Positions 1 through 5,705 of a stretch of 9,717 nt of DNA are shown in pieces. Source of the stretch: Actinomycetes bacterium (GTDB lineage Bacteria > Actinomycetota > Coriobacteriia > Coriobacteriales > Eggerthellaceae); contig JAEWYG010000171.1 in NCBI GenBank assembly GCA_023395755.1, positions 1-9,717 on the forward strand. The letters run 5' to 3'. The translations under genes were made by a program, and so were the position numbers. Numbering within the stretch: position 1 is the first letter of the stretch; every line of letters begins with the position of its first letter. The notes under the pieces are model-generated. The model had not been told where the DNA came from. It did no database searches and worked only from the letters and a program-made list of their open reading frames with translations.

Positions 1-740
1 AACTTGATGTAACCTTCGGAGGATTTACCGACTACGCCGGTAATTTTTCCCTCAGAGTTTTTGATGAGCTGGACAGCCGGAGTTTTGTAAAAGAACTCAG
101 CACCTTTTGCGGCAGCTGCATCAGCTAGCTTTGTCATGATGGTCTGGTGGTTTTCAGGCTTGGGGCCGTATGATTTTAAAACCGCCGTACAGTAGCTTCC
201 TTCATCATACGTATTTTTCGTTGCCGAGATGGAGTAGGGAAGATAATCTACTTCTTGCGATTTCTTCAGCATCCACATCATGGTTTCACCCGAGTGATTA
301 ACAAACGACTGCAATAAGTGCTGATTGTTGCGATAGCCGCCTGCTTTACGCCAAGCCTGCATGTATTGTAGCTTGCCAATCTCGTTGCTTTCTTCTAGTA
401 CGATGCCTGCTGAACCGTTGCCATTGGCAAGGACTTGACTTGCTTTTTGCAAACATGCAACCGATGCGCCTTCTTCGAGTGCGCTATATACGGCAGGGAC
501 GCCTGCCGTACCTGCACCCACTACAACGATGTCGTAGGTTTTCTCTTCTTTAAACGATTTAATGGGATCTAGCTCTACGACTGATTGAGCGAAATCCTCC
601 ATGGTGGTGCCTGCTGGAACATTTGCATTGGTGGTGGCGCCTTCTTTTTTTGGTGAGCAAGCTGTCATCATCGTTGCGGTAATGGCGCTACCTCCCAGAA
701 CGGCGCCGCCCATTAAAAAGCTTCTTCTGCTAATTTCCAT
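1..740 (-). CDS. Tat-exported FAD-dependent fumarate-reductase-like flavoprotein (N-terminal part, cut by window edge)
   Basis: Probably the catalytic flavoprotein of an extracytoplasmic anaerobic reductase of the fumarate/urocanate reductase superfamily; the substrate cannot be told from this part. The minus-strand frame is open from ATG at 740 to the window edge (246 codons). GGAGAGGG lies just upstream of the ATG and supports this start. Residues 4-10 read SRRSFLM, a twin-arginine motif, followed by a Gly/Ala-rich hydrophobic stretch and M-T-A-C at 25-28, a plausible lipobox, so the product may be a Tat-exported lipoprotein. After a linker, YDIVVVGAGTAG (69-80) is the FAD-binding GxGxxG fold, with a probable second-strand acidic residue near EEGASVACLQK. 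Only about 40 residues separate the signal from the FAD fold, so there is no N-terminal FMN or haem domain, and electrons would have to come from a partner or a C-terminal domain outside the window. It is divergent from the LuxR-type regulator gene. The substrate-binding domain and catalytic Arg are not in the window. Confidence 0.9.
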   Translation of the reverse strand, partial: MEISRRSFLMGGAVLGGSAITATMMTACSPKKEGATTNANVPAGTTMEDFAQSVVELDPIKSFKEEKTYDIVVVGAGTAGVPAVYSALEEGASVACLQKASQVLANGNGSAGIVLEESNEIGKLQYMQAWRKAGGYRNNQHLLQSFVNHSGETMMWMLKKSQEVDYLPYSISATKNTYDEGSYCTAVLKSYGPKPENHQTIMTKLADAAAAKGAEFFYKTPAVQLIKNSEGKITGVVGKSSEGYIK

Positions 741-779
741 TGTCCCTCTCCTTGTTCGCTTTGCTGTATTGCTCCTGTG

Positions 780-797
780 TTGTACGAATTTCGACAA
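780..797. promoter_or_regulatory. Near-perfect inverted repeat upstream of flavoprotein gene (candidate operator)
   Basis: The 18-base sequence TTGTACGAATTTCGACAA folds as TTGT-CGAA / TTCG-ACAA with one unpaired A at 784 and a one-base centre at 789. It ends about 40 bases upstream of the flavoprotein start, where a regulator could block or activate its promoter. The short spacing fits a dimeric helix-turn-helix site better than a terminator, and no T run follows on either strand. Binding by the neighbouring LuxR-type protein is an inference. Confidence 0.35.
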
Positions 798-933
798 CGC
801 AGGGTGGCTCTATTCTTTTTTATCTACAGGAGACATGCATCACATAAAAGGTGCCAAAGTGAAAAGAGACTCTTATTGCTCGACCATAAAATAGGGGATA
901 TTGGCGCAAGATTGAGAAAAGTATGAAAATCCG

Positions 934-960
934 ATCCTCGAATATTGATAGTGCGAGGAT
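934..960. promoter_or_regulatory. 7-bp inverted repeat upstream of LuxR-type gene
   Basis: ATCCTCG (934-940) and CGAGGAT (954-960) are perfect reverse complements separated by 13 bases. The centre is about 107 bases upstream of the regulator start. It could be an operator half-site pair or a leader hairpin. A repeat of this length in a region this size is not far from chance expectation, so support is weak. Confidence 0.25.
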
Positions 961-977
961 AATGGAAAAATGCGTGT

Positions 978-993
978 GCCATAGCGATATGGC
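978..993. promoter_or_regulatory. 6-bp hairpin with GCGA tetraloop in LuxR-type gene leader
   Basis: GCCATA (978-983) and TATGGC (988-993) pair perfectly around the loop GCGA, which is of the stable GNRA class in RNA. It lies about 60 bases before the regulator start, so it may be in the mRNA leader. No T run follows, so it is not an intrinsic terminator. It could equally be a short DNA operator or chance. Confidence 0.25.
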
Positions 994-1053
994 CGGTCGA
1001 GCGAGAATCGATTGGCAGCAAGGCCAGTGAACGCGCAGGGTGGGAGAGTACGT

Positions 1054-2511
1054 ATGGGGAACCTTGCATCAAAAAGAATACTGTCAATAATTGGCATGTC
1101 GGTTTTCTGGATGTCTTTGAGATACCAAGCTGTTTTTGGCGTATTGTTTCCTGCCGACAGAGCTATTGGTCAAGTTGATTTTGTTGCTTCACCCTTTTTG
1201 GTTTTCATATTGTTTGTATTGCTTGCGAGCTTATTTGTGGTTGTGTGTCCACAGCGAACGGCGCGATGGTTACAGGGAAGGGTTGTCCTACCGATTGTTG
1301 TTGCGTCTTCGGTTGGATCTGCGGTAGGCATTGGCGCTCAGTCGGGCATGTTTCCTATTTGGGCATGTTATGCCTCTTCTGTTGTTATTGCATTAGGGTT
1401 TGTTGTATGCGTGCTGGTATGGGCCCGGTATTGTTCCGAAACCTTTGGATTTACTACTGTTTTAGATCTCGCCGCTTCCTATGCAGTGAGTTTAATTGTA
1501 TTCACTTTCATTGGCACCTTTGCACCTTCGCTTAAAGAGCTTATCGCCATAGCGGCTCCTACGGCAACGGGCATATTTTGGTACTTCTTAAACGATCCGC
1601 AAACTTACAAAAGAGACGTGCAGAAGTTTGAGGTAAAGCACATTGAACCTTATCTCGCACTGTTCGTGGGATTTATGCTCTCGGGAAGCGTTGTGCGAGG
1701 TGTAGTCGACTCTATTAACGTGGGTGCTCCCTCAATGTATTTGCGTTGGGGGCTTTCGGTGGCTATCGCGCTGGCGATTCTTTTCGGCTGTTGGTACCGC
1801 TTCGGTAAGAGAGAAAGTGAAAGCGGTAGCGCTTTGTCGCAAGACGTAGCGATCGAGGTTGAGAACCTCTCTTTGAAGTTCTGGATGGGGTTGGCAATTT
1901 TATTTTTTGCCGGCGTATTGTCGTGTCTGCTACTTGGCTCGTACTCCACCGGGGGACAGTTGGTCGTTGTTGTGCGATCGACGCTCGATTTTTTGCTTTG
2001 GGTGCTTCTCTGCACTATTTCACGTAATAAAAATATTCAACCGCAGCCTTTATTTGCGGCTTGTTTTCTCGTGTGCGAAGCATTGTCGTGGTTTATTAGT
2101 TATGAAATAGTACCCCGGATTTTAACCGTGAAGTTTAATCACTTTTCTTCAGCTGCGGAAATGCTACTTTTGATATTGGTGTTCTCGTTAATAGCATTAA
2201 TAATTGTTGTTTCTGGGTTGGCGATTATGCGAGTAAAGTCGAAAGTGCAGGGCTTGCGTTCCTCTAATAACTTGGAAGATTTCGATATAGATGAACGTCT
2301 GCATGCGCTTGATGAGTACTTGCTAACAAACCGTGAGCTTGAGATGGTGTCGTTTCTGTCGCAAGGATATACGCTCAGCAAAGTGGCGGCGAAGATGTAT
2401 ATTTCTAAAAGTACGGCACAGACTCACGCGAAGAGCATTTATCGCAAGATCGGCGTTCATTCGAAAGATGATCTGATTGACGTACTAGTTGAAAAGGGTA
2501 TTGTGCGATAA
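1054..2511 (+). CDS. Membrane-embedded LuxR-family transcriptional regulator
   Basis: A one-component sensor-regulator: the membrane part presumably senses a ligand and the cytoplasmic tail binds DNA. The chosen ATG at 1054 has GGGAG about 8 bases upstream; an in-frame TTG at 1012 would add 14 charged residues and lacks a comparable site. The 485-aa product has about twelve hydrophobic stretches between residues 10 and 405 (for example FLVFILFVLLASLF and LLLILVFSLIALIIVV), resembling a transporter-like fold. The C-terminus (about 424-485) is a LuxR-type helix-turn-helix: LTNRELEMV, then GYTLSKVAAKMYISKSTAQT and the recognition segment leading to YRKIGVHSKDDL. It has no receiver or autoinducer domain. 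This architecture is abundant in Eggerthellaceae, often beside exported reductase genes, and here it is divergent from one. I infer that it controls that gene; the ligand is unknown. The best homologues are expected in Coriobacteriia. Confidence 0.9.
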   Translation: MGNLASKRILSIIGMSVFWMSLRYQAVFGVLFPADRAIGQVDFVASPFLVFILFVLLASLFVVVCPQRTARWLQGRVVLPIVVASSVGSAVGIGAQSGMFPIWACYASSVVIALGFVVCVLVWARYCSETFGFTTVLDLAASYAVSLIVFTFIGTFAPSLKELIAIAAPTATGIFWYFLNDPQTYKRDVQKFEVKHIEPYLALFVGFMLSGSVVRGVVDSINVGAPSMYLRWGLSVAIALAILFGCWYRFGKRESESGSALSQDVAIEVENLSLKFWMGLAILFFAGVLSCLLLGSYSTGGQLVVVVRSTLDFLLWVLLCTISRNKNIQPQPLFAACFLVCEALSWFISYEIVPRILTVKFNHFSSAAEMLLLILVFSLIALIIVVSGLAIMRVKSKVQGLRSSNNLEDFDIDERLHALDEYLLTNRELEMVSFLSQGYTLSKVAAKMYISKSTAQTHAKSIYRKIGVHSKDDLIDVLVEKGIVR

Positions 2512-2578
2512 GAATGCGTATGGCCTGGTTTCTTTGAGGGGGAAATAAGTATCATATCGCCCGCAGAATTGTTTAGTT

Positions 2579-2607
2579 TGGAGGGACGGTATTTGGCTGG
2601 TACCTCT
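2579..2607 (+). repeat. REP-like short hairpin repeat, copy 1
   Basis: The element starts GGAGGGACGGT and closes with CCTCT, so GGAGG (2580-2584) pairs with CCTCT (2603-2607, one G-T pair) around an 18-base loop. It resembles the element at 5559-5584: both have GGAG-GGACGGT, then a T-rich part and GCTG before the closing arm. Similar GGGACGGT-type sequences occur as dispersed palindromic repeats in many bacteria. The T-rich stretch after this copy means it could also act as a weak terminator for the regulator gene. Confidence 0.4.
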
Positions 2608-2627
2608 TCGTTGTCTTCTGTCTTTTG

Positions 2628-2655
2628 TTGTTAGGTTGGTATTCCTCAATATAGC
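2628..2655 (+). promoter_or_regulatory. Candidate glmS promoter (upstream option)
   Basis: TTGTTA (2628-2633) and TATAGC (2650-2655) are spaced by 16 bases and each match the housekeeping consensus at four of six positions. Transcription from here would give a leader of about 170 bases containing the 10-bp palindrome. A second option is TTGATG (2696-2701) with TATGAT (2717-2722), spaced 15, which overlaps the palindrome itself. The sequence does not decide between them. Confidence 0.25.
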
Positions 2656-2711
2656 AAGGTTGGTTCTTGCGAATAAATTAAACTAGAAACGTAGTTTGAT
2701 GCTCGTGCGCG

Positions 2712-2739
2712 ATACTTATGATTAACAACTCATAAGTAT
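2712..2739. promoter_or_regulatory. Perfect 10-bp palindrome upstream of glmS (candidate operator)
   Basis: ATACTTATGA (2712-2721) and TCATAAGTAT (2730-2739) are perfect reverse complements with an 8-base spacer (TTAACAAC). By chance such a repeat is expected well under once in a region this size. The half-site ATAAGTAT also occurs at 2545-2552. A -10-like TATGAT (2717-2722) overlaps the left arm, which would suit a repressor site. It has no T run and its stem is AT-rich, so it is not a typical intrinsic terminator. The binding protein is unknown. Confidence 0.5.
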
Positions 2740-2835
2740 GAAGCCGACATCGCTCACCGCGCAAAGCTGGTAGTTGCCGTGTCGTGGTAGATGCAAAGGA
2801 TGGTACAGTTTCCTGCCGACTATAGGGAGAATTGA

Positions 2836-4665
2836 ATGTGCGGAATAGTAGGTTACGTCGGATGCGACAATGCGGTTGACTATCTTGTTGATGGCTTATC
2901 GCGGTTGGAATACCGTGGGTATGACTCCTCGGGCGTGGCGGTTGTGGGTCAAGATGGTTTGATTGAAACCGTGAAGGCGGTCGGTAAGATCTCAGCGCTT
3001 ACACGAAAGCTTGAGGGACGCTCCGTTTCGGGTACGTGTGGAATTGGACACACTCGTTGGGCTACCCATGGCGCACCTTCGGCAGAGAACGCTCATCCTC
3101 ATCAATCTTGCGACGGTCGGATATCGCTGGTGCATAACGGCATTGTTGAGAATTTTCAAGTATTGCGCAAAGAGCTTGAAGCTGCTGGCCATGTATTTGT
3201 TTCCCAAACCGATACCGAAGTGATTGTCCATCTGATAGAGGAAGCCTACACCGGGGACCCTATCGACGCTATTCGCTCTGCTGTTTTACAGATGGAGGGA
3301 GCCTGGGCGCTTGCGGTGGTTTTTGCCGACAAGCCCGATTGCGTCTATGTTACACGCAAAGATTCACCTCTTGCTGTGTGCACCACGGGCGAGGCCTCTA
3401 TGCTTGCTTCAGATGCCATTCCCCTGGTTCCCTTTGCGAATGAAATTCATTATTTGGAAGATGGCGAGATTGACGTACTACACGCTACTGGCGTAATTGA
3501 GTGTTACGACGTGGAGGGGCGCGTTGTTGAGTACGCGGTTGAGAAAACCATGCTCAAGCCGGGCGATGTTGATCTTGGGCCGTTCTCGGAGTACATGATG
3601 AAGGAGATATGCGAACAGCCCTCCGTCATTCAGGGTATTGTTGGCGCGCATGTGCAAGAGGGCGCTGTTGTCTTCTCTGAAGAGGAATTTCCGGCTGCTC
3701 ACGCAAAGTTGATTGATCACATTACCATCGTGGCGTGCGGCACCTCGTATCACGCGGGCCTCTTTGCGCGCGAGCTGTTTGAAGATTGGTTGGGAATTCG
3801 CTGCGACGTTGAGGTTGCTAGTGAGTATCGCTACCGCAAGCCTGTTGCCAACGAACAGACGCTGGTGCTAGCGATATCTCAGTCGGGTGAAACCGCCGAT
3901 ACCTTGGCGGCACTGCGCTTGGCGCGTTCGAAGGGTGCCAAGGTAATTGCGCTTACTAATGTTCCCGGATCGCGCATCACACGCGAGGCCGATTCCACGG
4001 CTCTTATTAATGCCGGCGTTGAAATATCCGTTGCTGCCACCAAGTCTTTTACTGCGCAGCTTGCGCTCCTCTCGTTGCTCGGTCTTTACTTGGCGCAGGA
4101 GCGAGAGACGATGAGTGTTGAGTTGGTATCCAAGCGCGTTCGTGAACTTCAAGCGCTGCCGTTGCTTATAGAGCAGGTTCTTGAGGATACGTCACAGATC
4201 GAATGGGTTGCCAAGCGGCTGGTTGACAAACACTCCGTTATTTATTTAGGACGTGGTATGTCCAACGTAACGTGTCGTGAGGGTGCACTCAAGCTCAAGG
4301 AAATAAGCTATATCCATGCCGAAGCATATGCTGCTGGCGAGATAAAACACGGTCCTATTGCTCTTATTGATCCGGATACTCCTGTAGTGGCAGTTGCGGT
4401 GAACGCCGACACACTGCAGAAAACGATGAGCAATGTGCGTGAGGTTCAGGCGCGCAATGCTAAGGTGGTAGTGGTTGCCACCGAGGGTAATAACGAGATA
4501 TCGGCGGTGGCCGATTCCGTTATGTGGATTCCCCGAACATCGGAAGAGTTCAGCTGCATTTTGGCCAGCGTTCCACTTCAACTCTTAGCATTTTTTATTG
4601 CCAAGGGCAAAGGGTGTAATGTGGATCAACCGCGCAACCTCGCCAAGAGCGTTACGGTAGAGTAG
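2836..4665 (+). CDS. glmS: Glutamine--fructose-6-phosphate aminotransferase (isomerizing), GlmS
   Basis: Makes glucosamine-6-phosphate from fructose-6-phosphate and glutamine in the cytoplasm, the first committed step toward UDP-GlcNAc and peptidoglycan. The 609-aa length equals that of the E. coli enzyme. The ATG at 2836 has GGGAG 6 bases upstream and places the nucleophile Cys at position 2 (MCGIVGYVG), exposed after Met removal. The class II glutaminase domain spans about 2-240 (EYRGYDSSG, HTRWATHG at 72-79, HNGIVEN at 100-106, QTDTEV). Two SIS sugar-isomerase domains follow: ACGTSYHAG and SQSGETADTL near 300-356, and LGRGMSNVTCREGALKLKE near 471-489. Isomerase residues are present: Glu489, His505 and Lys604, which correspond to E. 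coli 488, 504 and 603 counted without Met. It is a single-gene unit bounded by a long leader and a strong terminator. No glmS ribozyme is visible, so any control would be by another means, perhaps the palindrome at 2712-2739. Confidence 0.98.
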   Translation: MCGIVGYVGCDNAVDYLVDGLSRLEYRGYDSSGVAVVGQDGLIETVKAVGKISALTRKLEGRSVSGTCGIGHTRWATHGAPSAENAHPHQSCDGRISLVHNGIVENFQVLRKELEAAGHVFVSQTDTEVIVHLIEEAYTGDPIDAIRSAVLQMEGAWALAVVFADKPDCVYVTRKDSPLAVCTTGEASMLASDAIPLVPFANEIHYLEDGEIDVLHATGVIECYDVEGRVVEYAVEKTMLKPGDVDLGPFSEYMMKEICEQPSVIQGIVGAHVQEGAVVFSEEEFPAAHAKLIDHITIVACGTSYHAGLFARELFEDWLGIRCDVEVASEYRYRKPVANEQTLVLAISQSGETADTLAALRLARSKGAKVIALTNVPGSRITREADSTALINAGVEISVAATKSFTAQLALLSLLGLYLAQERETMSVELVSKRVRELQALPLLIEQVLEDTSQIEWVAKRLVDKHSVIYLGRGMSNVTCREGALKLKEISYIHAEAYAAGEIKHGPIALIDPDTPVVAVAVNADTLQKTMSNVREVQARNAKVVVVATEGNNEISAVADSVMWIPRTSEEFSCILASVPLQLLAFFIAKGKGCNVDQPRNLAKSVTVE

Positions 4666-4716
4666 AGAAAAAGCGTGGGGAAGAAATAGGTAAAAGAAGC
4701 ACTGTTTGTTTTCAAT

Positions 4717-4757
4717 CAACCGCCTTGAAAAAACGATCAAGGCGGTTGCGTTTATTT
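4717..4757 (+). terminator. Intrinsic terminator of glmS
   Basis: CAACCGCCTTG (4717-4727) and CAAGGCGGTTG (4738-4748) form a perfect 11-bp GC-rich stem with a 10-base A-rich loop, followed by the T-rich tail TTTATTT (4751-4757) two bases after the stem. It begins about 50 bases after the glmS stop codon, and it isolates glmS from the anchor gene downstream. Confidence 0.88.
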
Positions 4758-4847
4758 AAGCTGAACAACGAACTGTTTCTTGGGTGTGCTAGGGCGCGTG
4801 CTTGTATAGCCTCATTTTCTGTACGTGTTTCTACCGTTAGGTTTATT

Positions 4848-4963
4848 GTGATCACTGGCTTTGATACTGCGTTGGGTGAAATAACGTTCGTTTTATTTAC
4901 CACGCTTGCGCCTTCTGGTGCGGTTGCTCTTATGTTTATGGGCGTGCCTATAGTAAGGGGCGT
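4848..4963 (+). pseudogene. Detached N-terminal segment of the DmsC-like anchor gene (frameshifted)
   Basis: This is the first part of the gene whose remainder is at 4964-5506. The likely start is GTG at 4848, with only a weak AGG upstream. The frame reads a typical first membrane segment of DmsC-type anchors: ITFVLFTTLAPSGAVALMF, then GVPIVRG near 4941-4961. Beyond that point the frame turns Trp/Cys-rich (WHCSVSGWYSLWW) and loses any family likeness, ending at 5165. The downstream frame takes over coherently (VALQRVWMVFVM). One extra base in the GGGG run at 4957-4960 would join the two as ...IVRGRVALQRV... and give a 219-aa protein. The cause may be a true mutation, a phase-variable tract or a sequencing error. 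Confidence 0.6.
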
Positions 4964-5506
4964 GTGGCACTGCAGCGTGTCTGGATGGTATTCGTTATGG
5001 TGGCTGGTGCAGTGTTTGTGTCTGCGGTGGCTTTTGCTTACTCCGCAGAAACTATTGTCTCGTGGAATACGGTGTATGTGCCGATTAATCTATGGCTTAA
5101 TGCTTTGGTGGGTGGTCCGATACTCGCCATTGCGGGTTTGCGTGCTGCGCGCTATTTGCCGGTAGAGGCAAGGTATGGCCGGGTACTTGTAGGTATTTCG
5201 GCGGTTGCTTTCGTTGCAAATGTAATTGGTCTTGTGTTGCAGGGTGCCGAATTACCTCTGATACAGAATGCGTTTGGCGCTGCTTCCGATTTAGTTCCCT
5301 ACTACGGCATTATGGTGGTTGCGTTTGCGCTGCTTGTTTTGATAGGTATCGGGTTAGATGCTTGGGTGCTATTTGGCGAACGCAAAGGGCTGGGCGGGTT
5401 GTGTGCTGTGCGCATAATTTTGGCTAGCGGACTGGTGCTGTCGGGCATTTTTGTCATGCGGTTTGCATTCTATATGATGCACATGACCGTCGGTTTGGGT
5501 ATTTAG
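4964..5506 (+). CDS. DmsC-like membrane anchor subunit, main part of a frameshifted gene
   Basis: Probably the quinol-oxidising membrane anchor of a DMSO-reductase-type complex. In that family DmsC links menaquinol to the exported DmsAB molybdoenzyme. The frame encodes 180 aa from GTG at 4964 with about five hydrophobic segments (VWMVFVMVAGAVFVSAVAFA, then LNALVGGPILAIAGL, ISAVAFVANVIGLVL, YYGIMVVAFALLVLIGIGL and the C-terminal RIILASGLVLSGIFVMRFAF). The ending RFAFYMMHMTVGL is typical of DmsC-like proteins as I recall them. The first membrane segment is encoded in another frame just upstream (4848-4963), so this reading frame alone is N-terminally truncated. AAGGGG lies only 3 bases before the GTG, which is tight for initiation. 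Even the joined 219-aa product is shorter than E. coli DmsC (about 287 aa). No dmsA or dmsB is adjacent, so it is an orphan, flanked by the glmS terminator and the carboxylase operon promoter. It could be another NrfD/DmsC-like anchor. Confidence 0.7.
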   Translation: MALQRVWMVFVMVAGAVFVSAVAFAYSAETIVSWNTVYVPINLWLNALVGGPILAIAGLRAARYLPVEARYGRVLVGISAVAFVANVIGLVLQGAELPLIQNAFGAASDLVPYYGIMVVAFALLVLIGIGLDAWVLFGERKGLGGLCAVRIILASGLVLSGIFVMRFAFYMMHMTVGLGI

Positions 5507-5558
5507 GCGTTTCGCTTTAATTGAGGGGTTGAAGCCTCTGCCGCGCCTACTTGGTAAT

Positions 5559-5584
5559 GGAGGGGACGGTTTTCTGCTGCCTCC
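5559..5584 (+). repeat. REP-like short hairpin repeat, copy 2
   Basis: GGAGG (5559-5563) pairs perfectly with CCTCC (5580-5584) around a 16-base loop beginning GGACGGTTTT. It shares the GGAG-GGACGGT core, T-rich middle and GCTG-CCTC end with the element at 2579-2607. It lies 52 bases after the anchor gene stop. No T run follows, so terminator activity is unlikely. An outer TAGGCG (5504-5509) / CGCCTA (5544-5549) pairing lies just upstream and may help define the 3' end of the anchor transcript. Confidence 0.4.
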
Positions 5585-5651
5585 CGCCCAACTATTCTGT
5601 TGCTTACCGGTGAATTTCTTGCCAGTGGCCTCACTCGCTTCGCCCTTCAAC

Positions 5652-5657
5652 TATAAT
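5652..5657 (+). promoter_or_regulatory. -10 box of the carboxylase operon promoter
   Basis: TATAAT at 5652-5657 matches the housekeeping -10 consensus perfectly and lies 48 bases before the first start codon of the operon, giving a leader of about 40 bases. The -35 region (around 5629-5634, CCTCAC) does not match TTGACA, so the promoter may be weak at -35 or need an activator. Confidence 0.45.
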
Positions 5658-5705
5658 CGGTGATTCGATCTTTGACTAATTGCAAATCGAAGGGGGTGTG
5701 AGTTC

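Larger units (their letters stand above)
741..1053. other. Divergent intergenic region between flavoprotein and LuxR-type genes
   Basis: This 313-base non-coding stretch separates two divergent genes and should hold both promoters and any operator. It is AT-rich compared with the coding regions on the right. I see three compact inverted repeats (listed separately), plus a CTCCTGT (772-778) / ACAGGAG (826-832) pair that is widely spaced and close to what chance gives. A TAAAAT box at 887-892 is a possible -10 toward the regulator, but no good -35 lies in front of it. No convincing promoter toward the flavoprotein was found. Short reading frames here have no ribosome binding site and no recognisable product. 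Confidence 0.6.
2512..2835. other. Non-coding region between LuxR-type gene and glmS
   Basis: This 324-base stretch holds no credible gene. It contains a hairpin repeat (2579-2607), a T-rich tract right after it (2607-2632) that might help end transcription of the regulator gene, a small GCAAG/CTTGC hairpin at 2654-2670, a perfect 10-bp palindrome (2712-2739), and a second copy of the palindrome half-site, ATAAGTATC, at 2545-2553. I looked for the glmS ribozyme core and did not see it. The glmS ribosome binding site GGGAG is at 2825-2829. Confidence 0.6.

Noticed and set aside
772..832. CTCCTGT/ACAGGAG inverted pair as looped operator
   Set aside because: A 7-bp match with a 47-base spacer is expected by chance a few times in a region of this size.
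601..894. Plus-strand frame opposite the flavoprotein start
   Set aside because: It is the antisense shadow of the Tat signal region, without a ribosome binding site or family likeness.
1012..1053. Upstream TTG start for the LuxR-type gene
   Set aside because: It adds a short polar extension and lacks a good ribosome binding site, while ATG at 1054 has GGGAG at proper spacing.
2593..2634. Tiny plus-strand reading frame after GGAGGG
   Set aside because: It would encode 13 residues from a TTG inside the hairpin repeat; the apparent ribosome binding site is the repeat arm.
2512..2835. glmS ribozyme or another leader riboswitch before glmS
   Set aside because: No sequence resembling the conserved ribozyme core or a known riboswitch was found; only simple hairpins are visible.
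4725..4847. N-terminal extension of the anchor gene starting inside the terminator
   Set aside because: It begins in the glmS terminator stem, is Arg/Cys-rich and lacks family likeness; GTG at 4848 starts just before the first membrane segment.
4955..4964. Programmed -1 ribosomal frameshift in the anchor gene
   Set aside because: No XXXYYYZ slippery heptamer and no obvious downstream stimulatory hairpin; a deletion or read error in the G run explains it more simply.
5369..5650. Minus-strand protein of 93 aa across the anchor 3' end and repeat
   Set aside because: The Pro/Arg-rich product comes from the hairpin repeat and the antisense of the anchor gene, with no ribosome binding site or recognisable domain.
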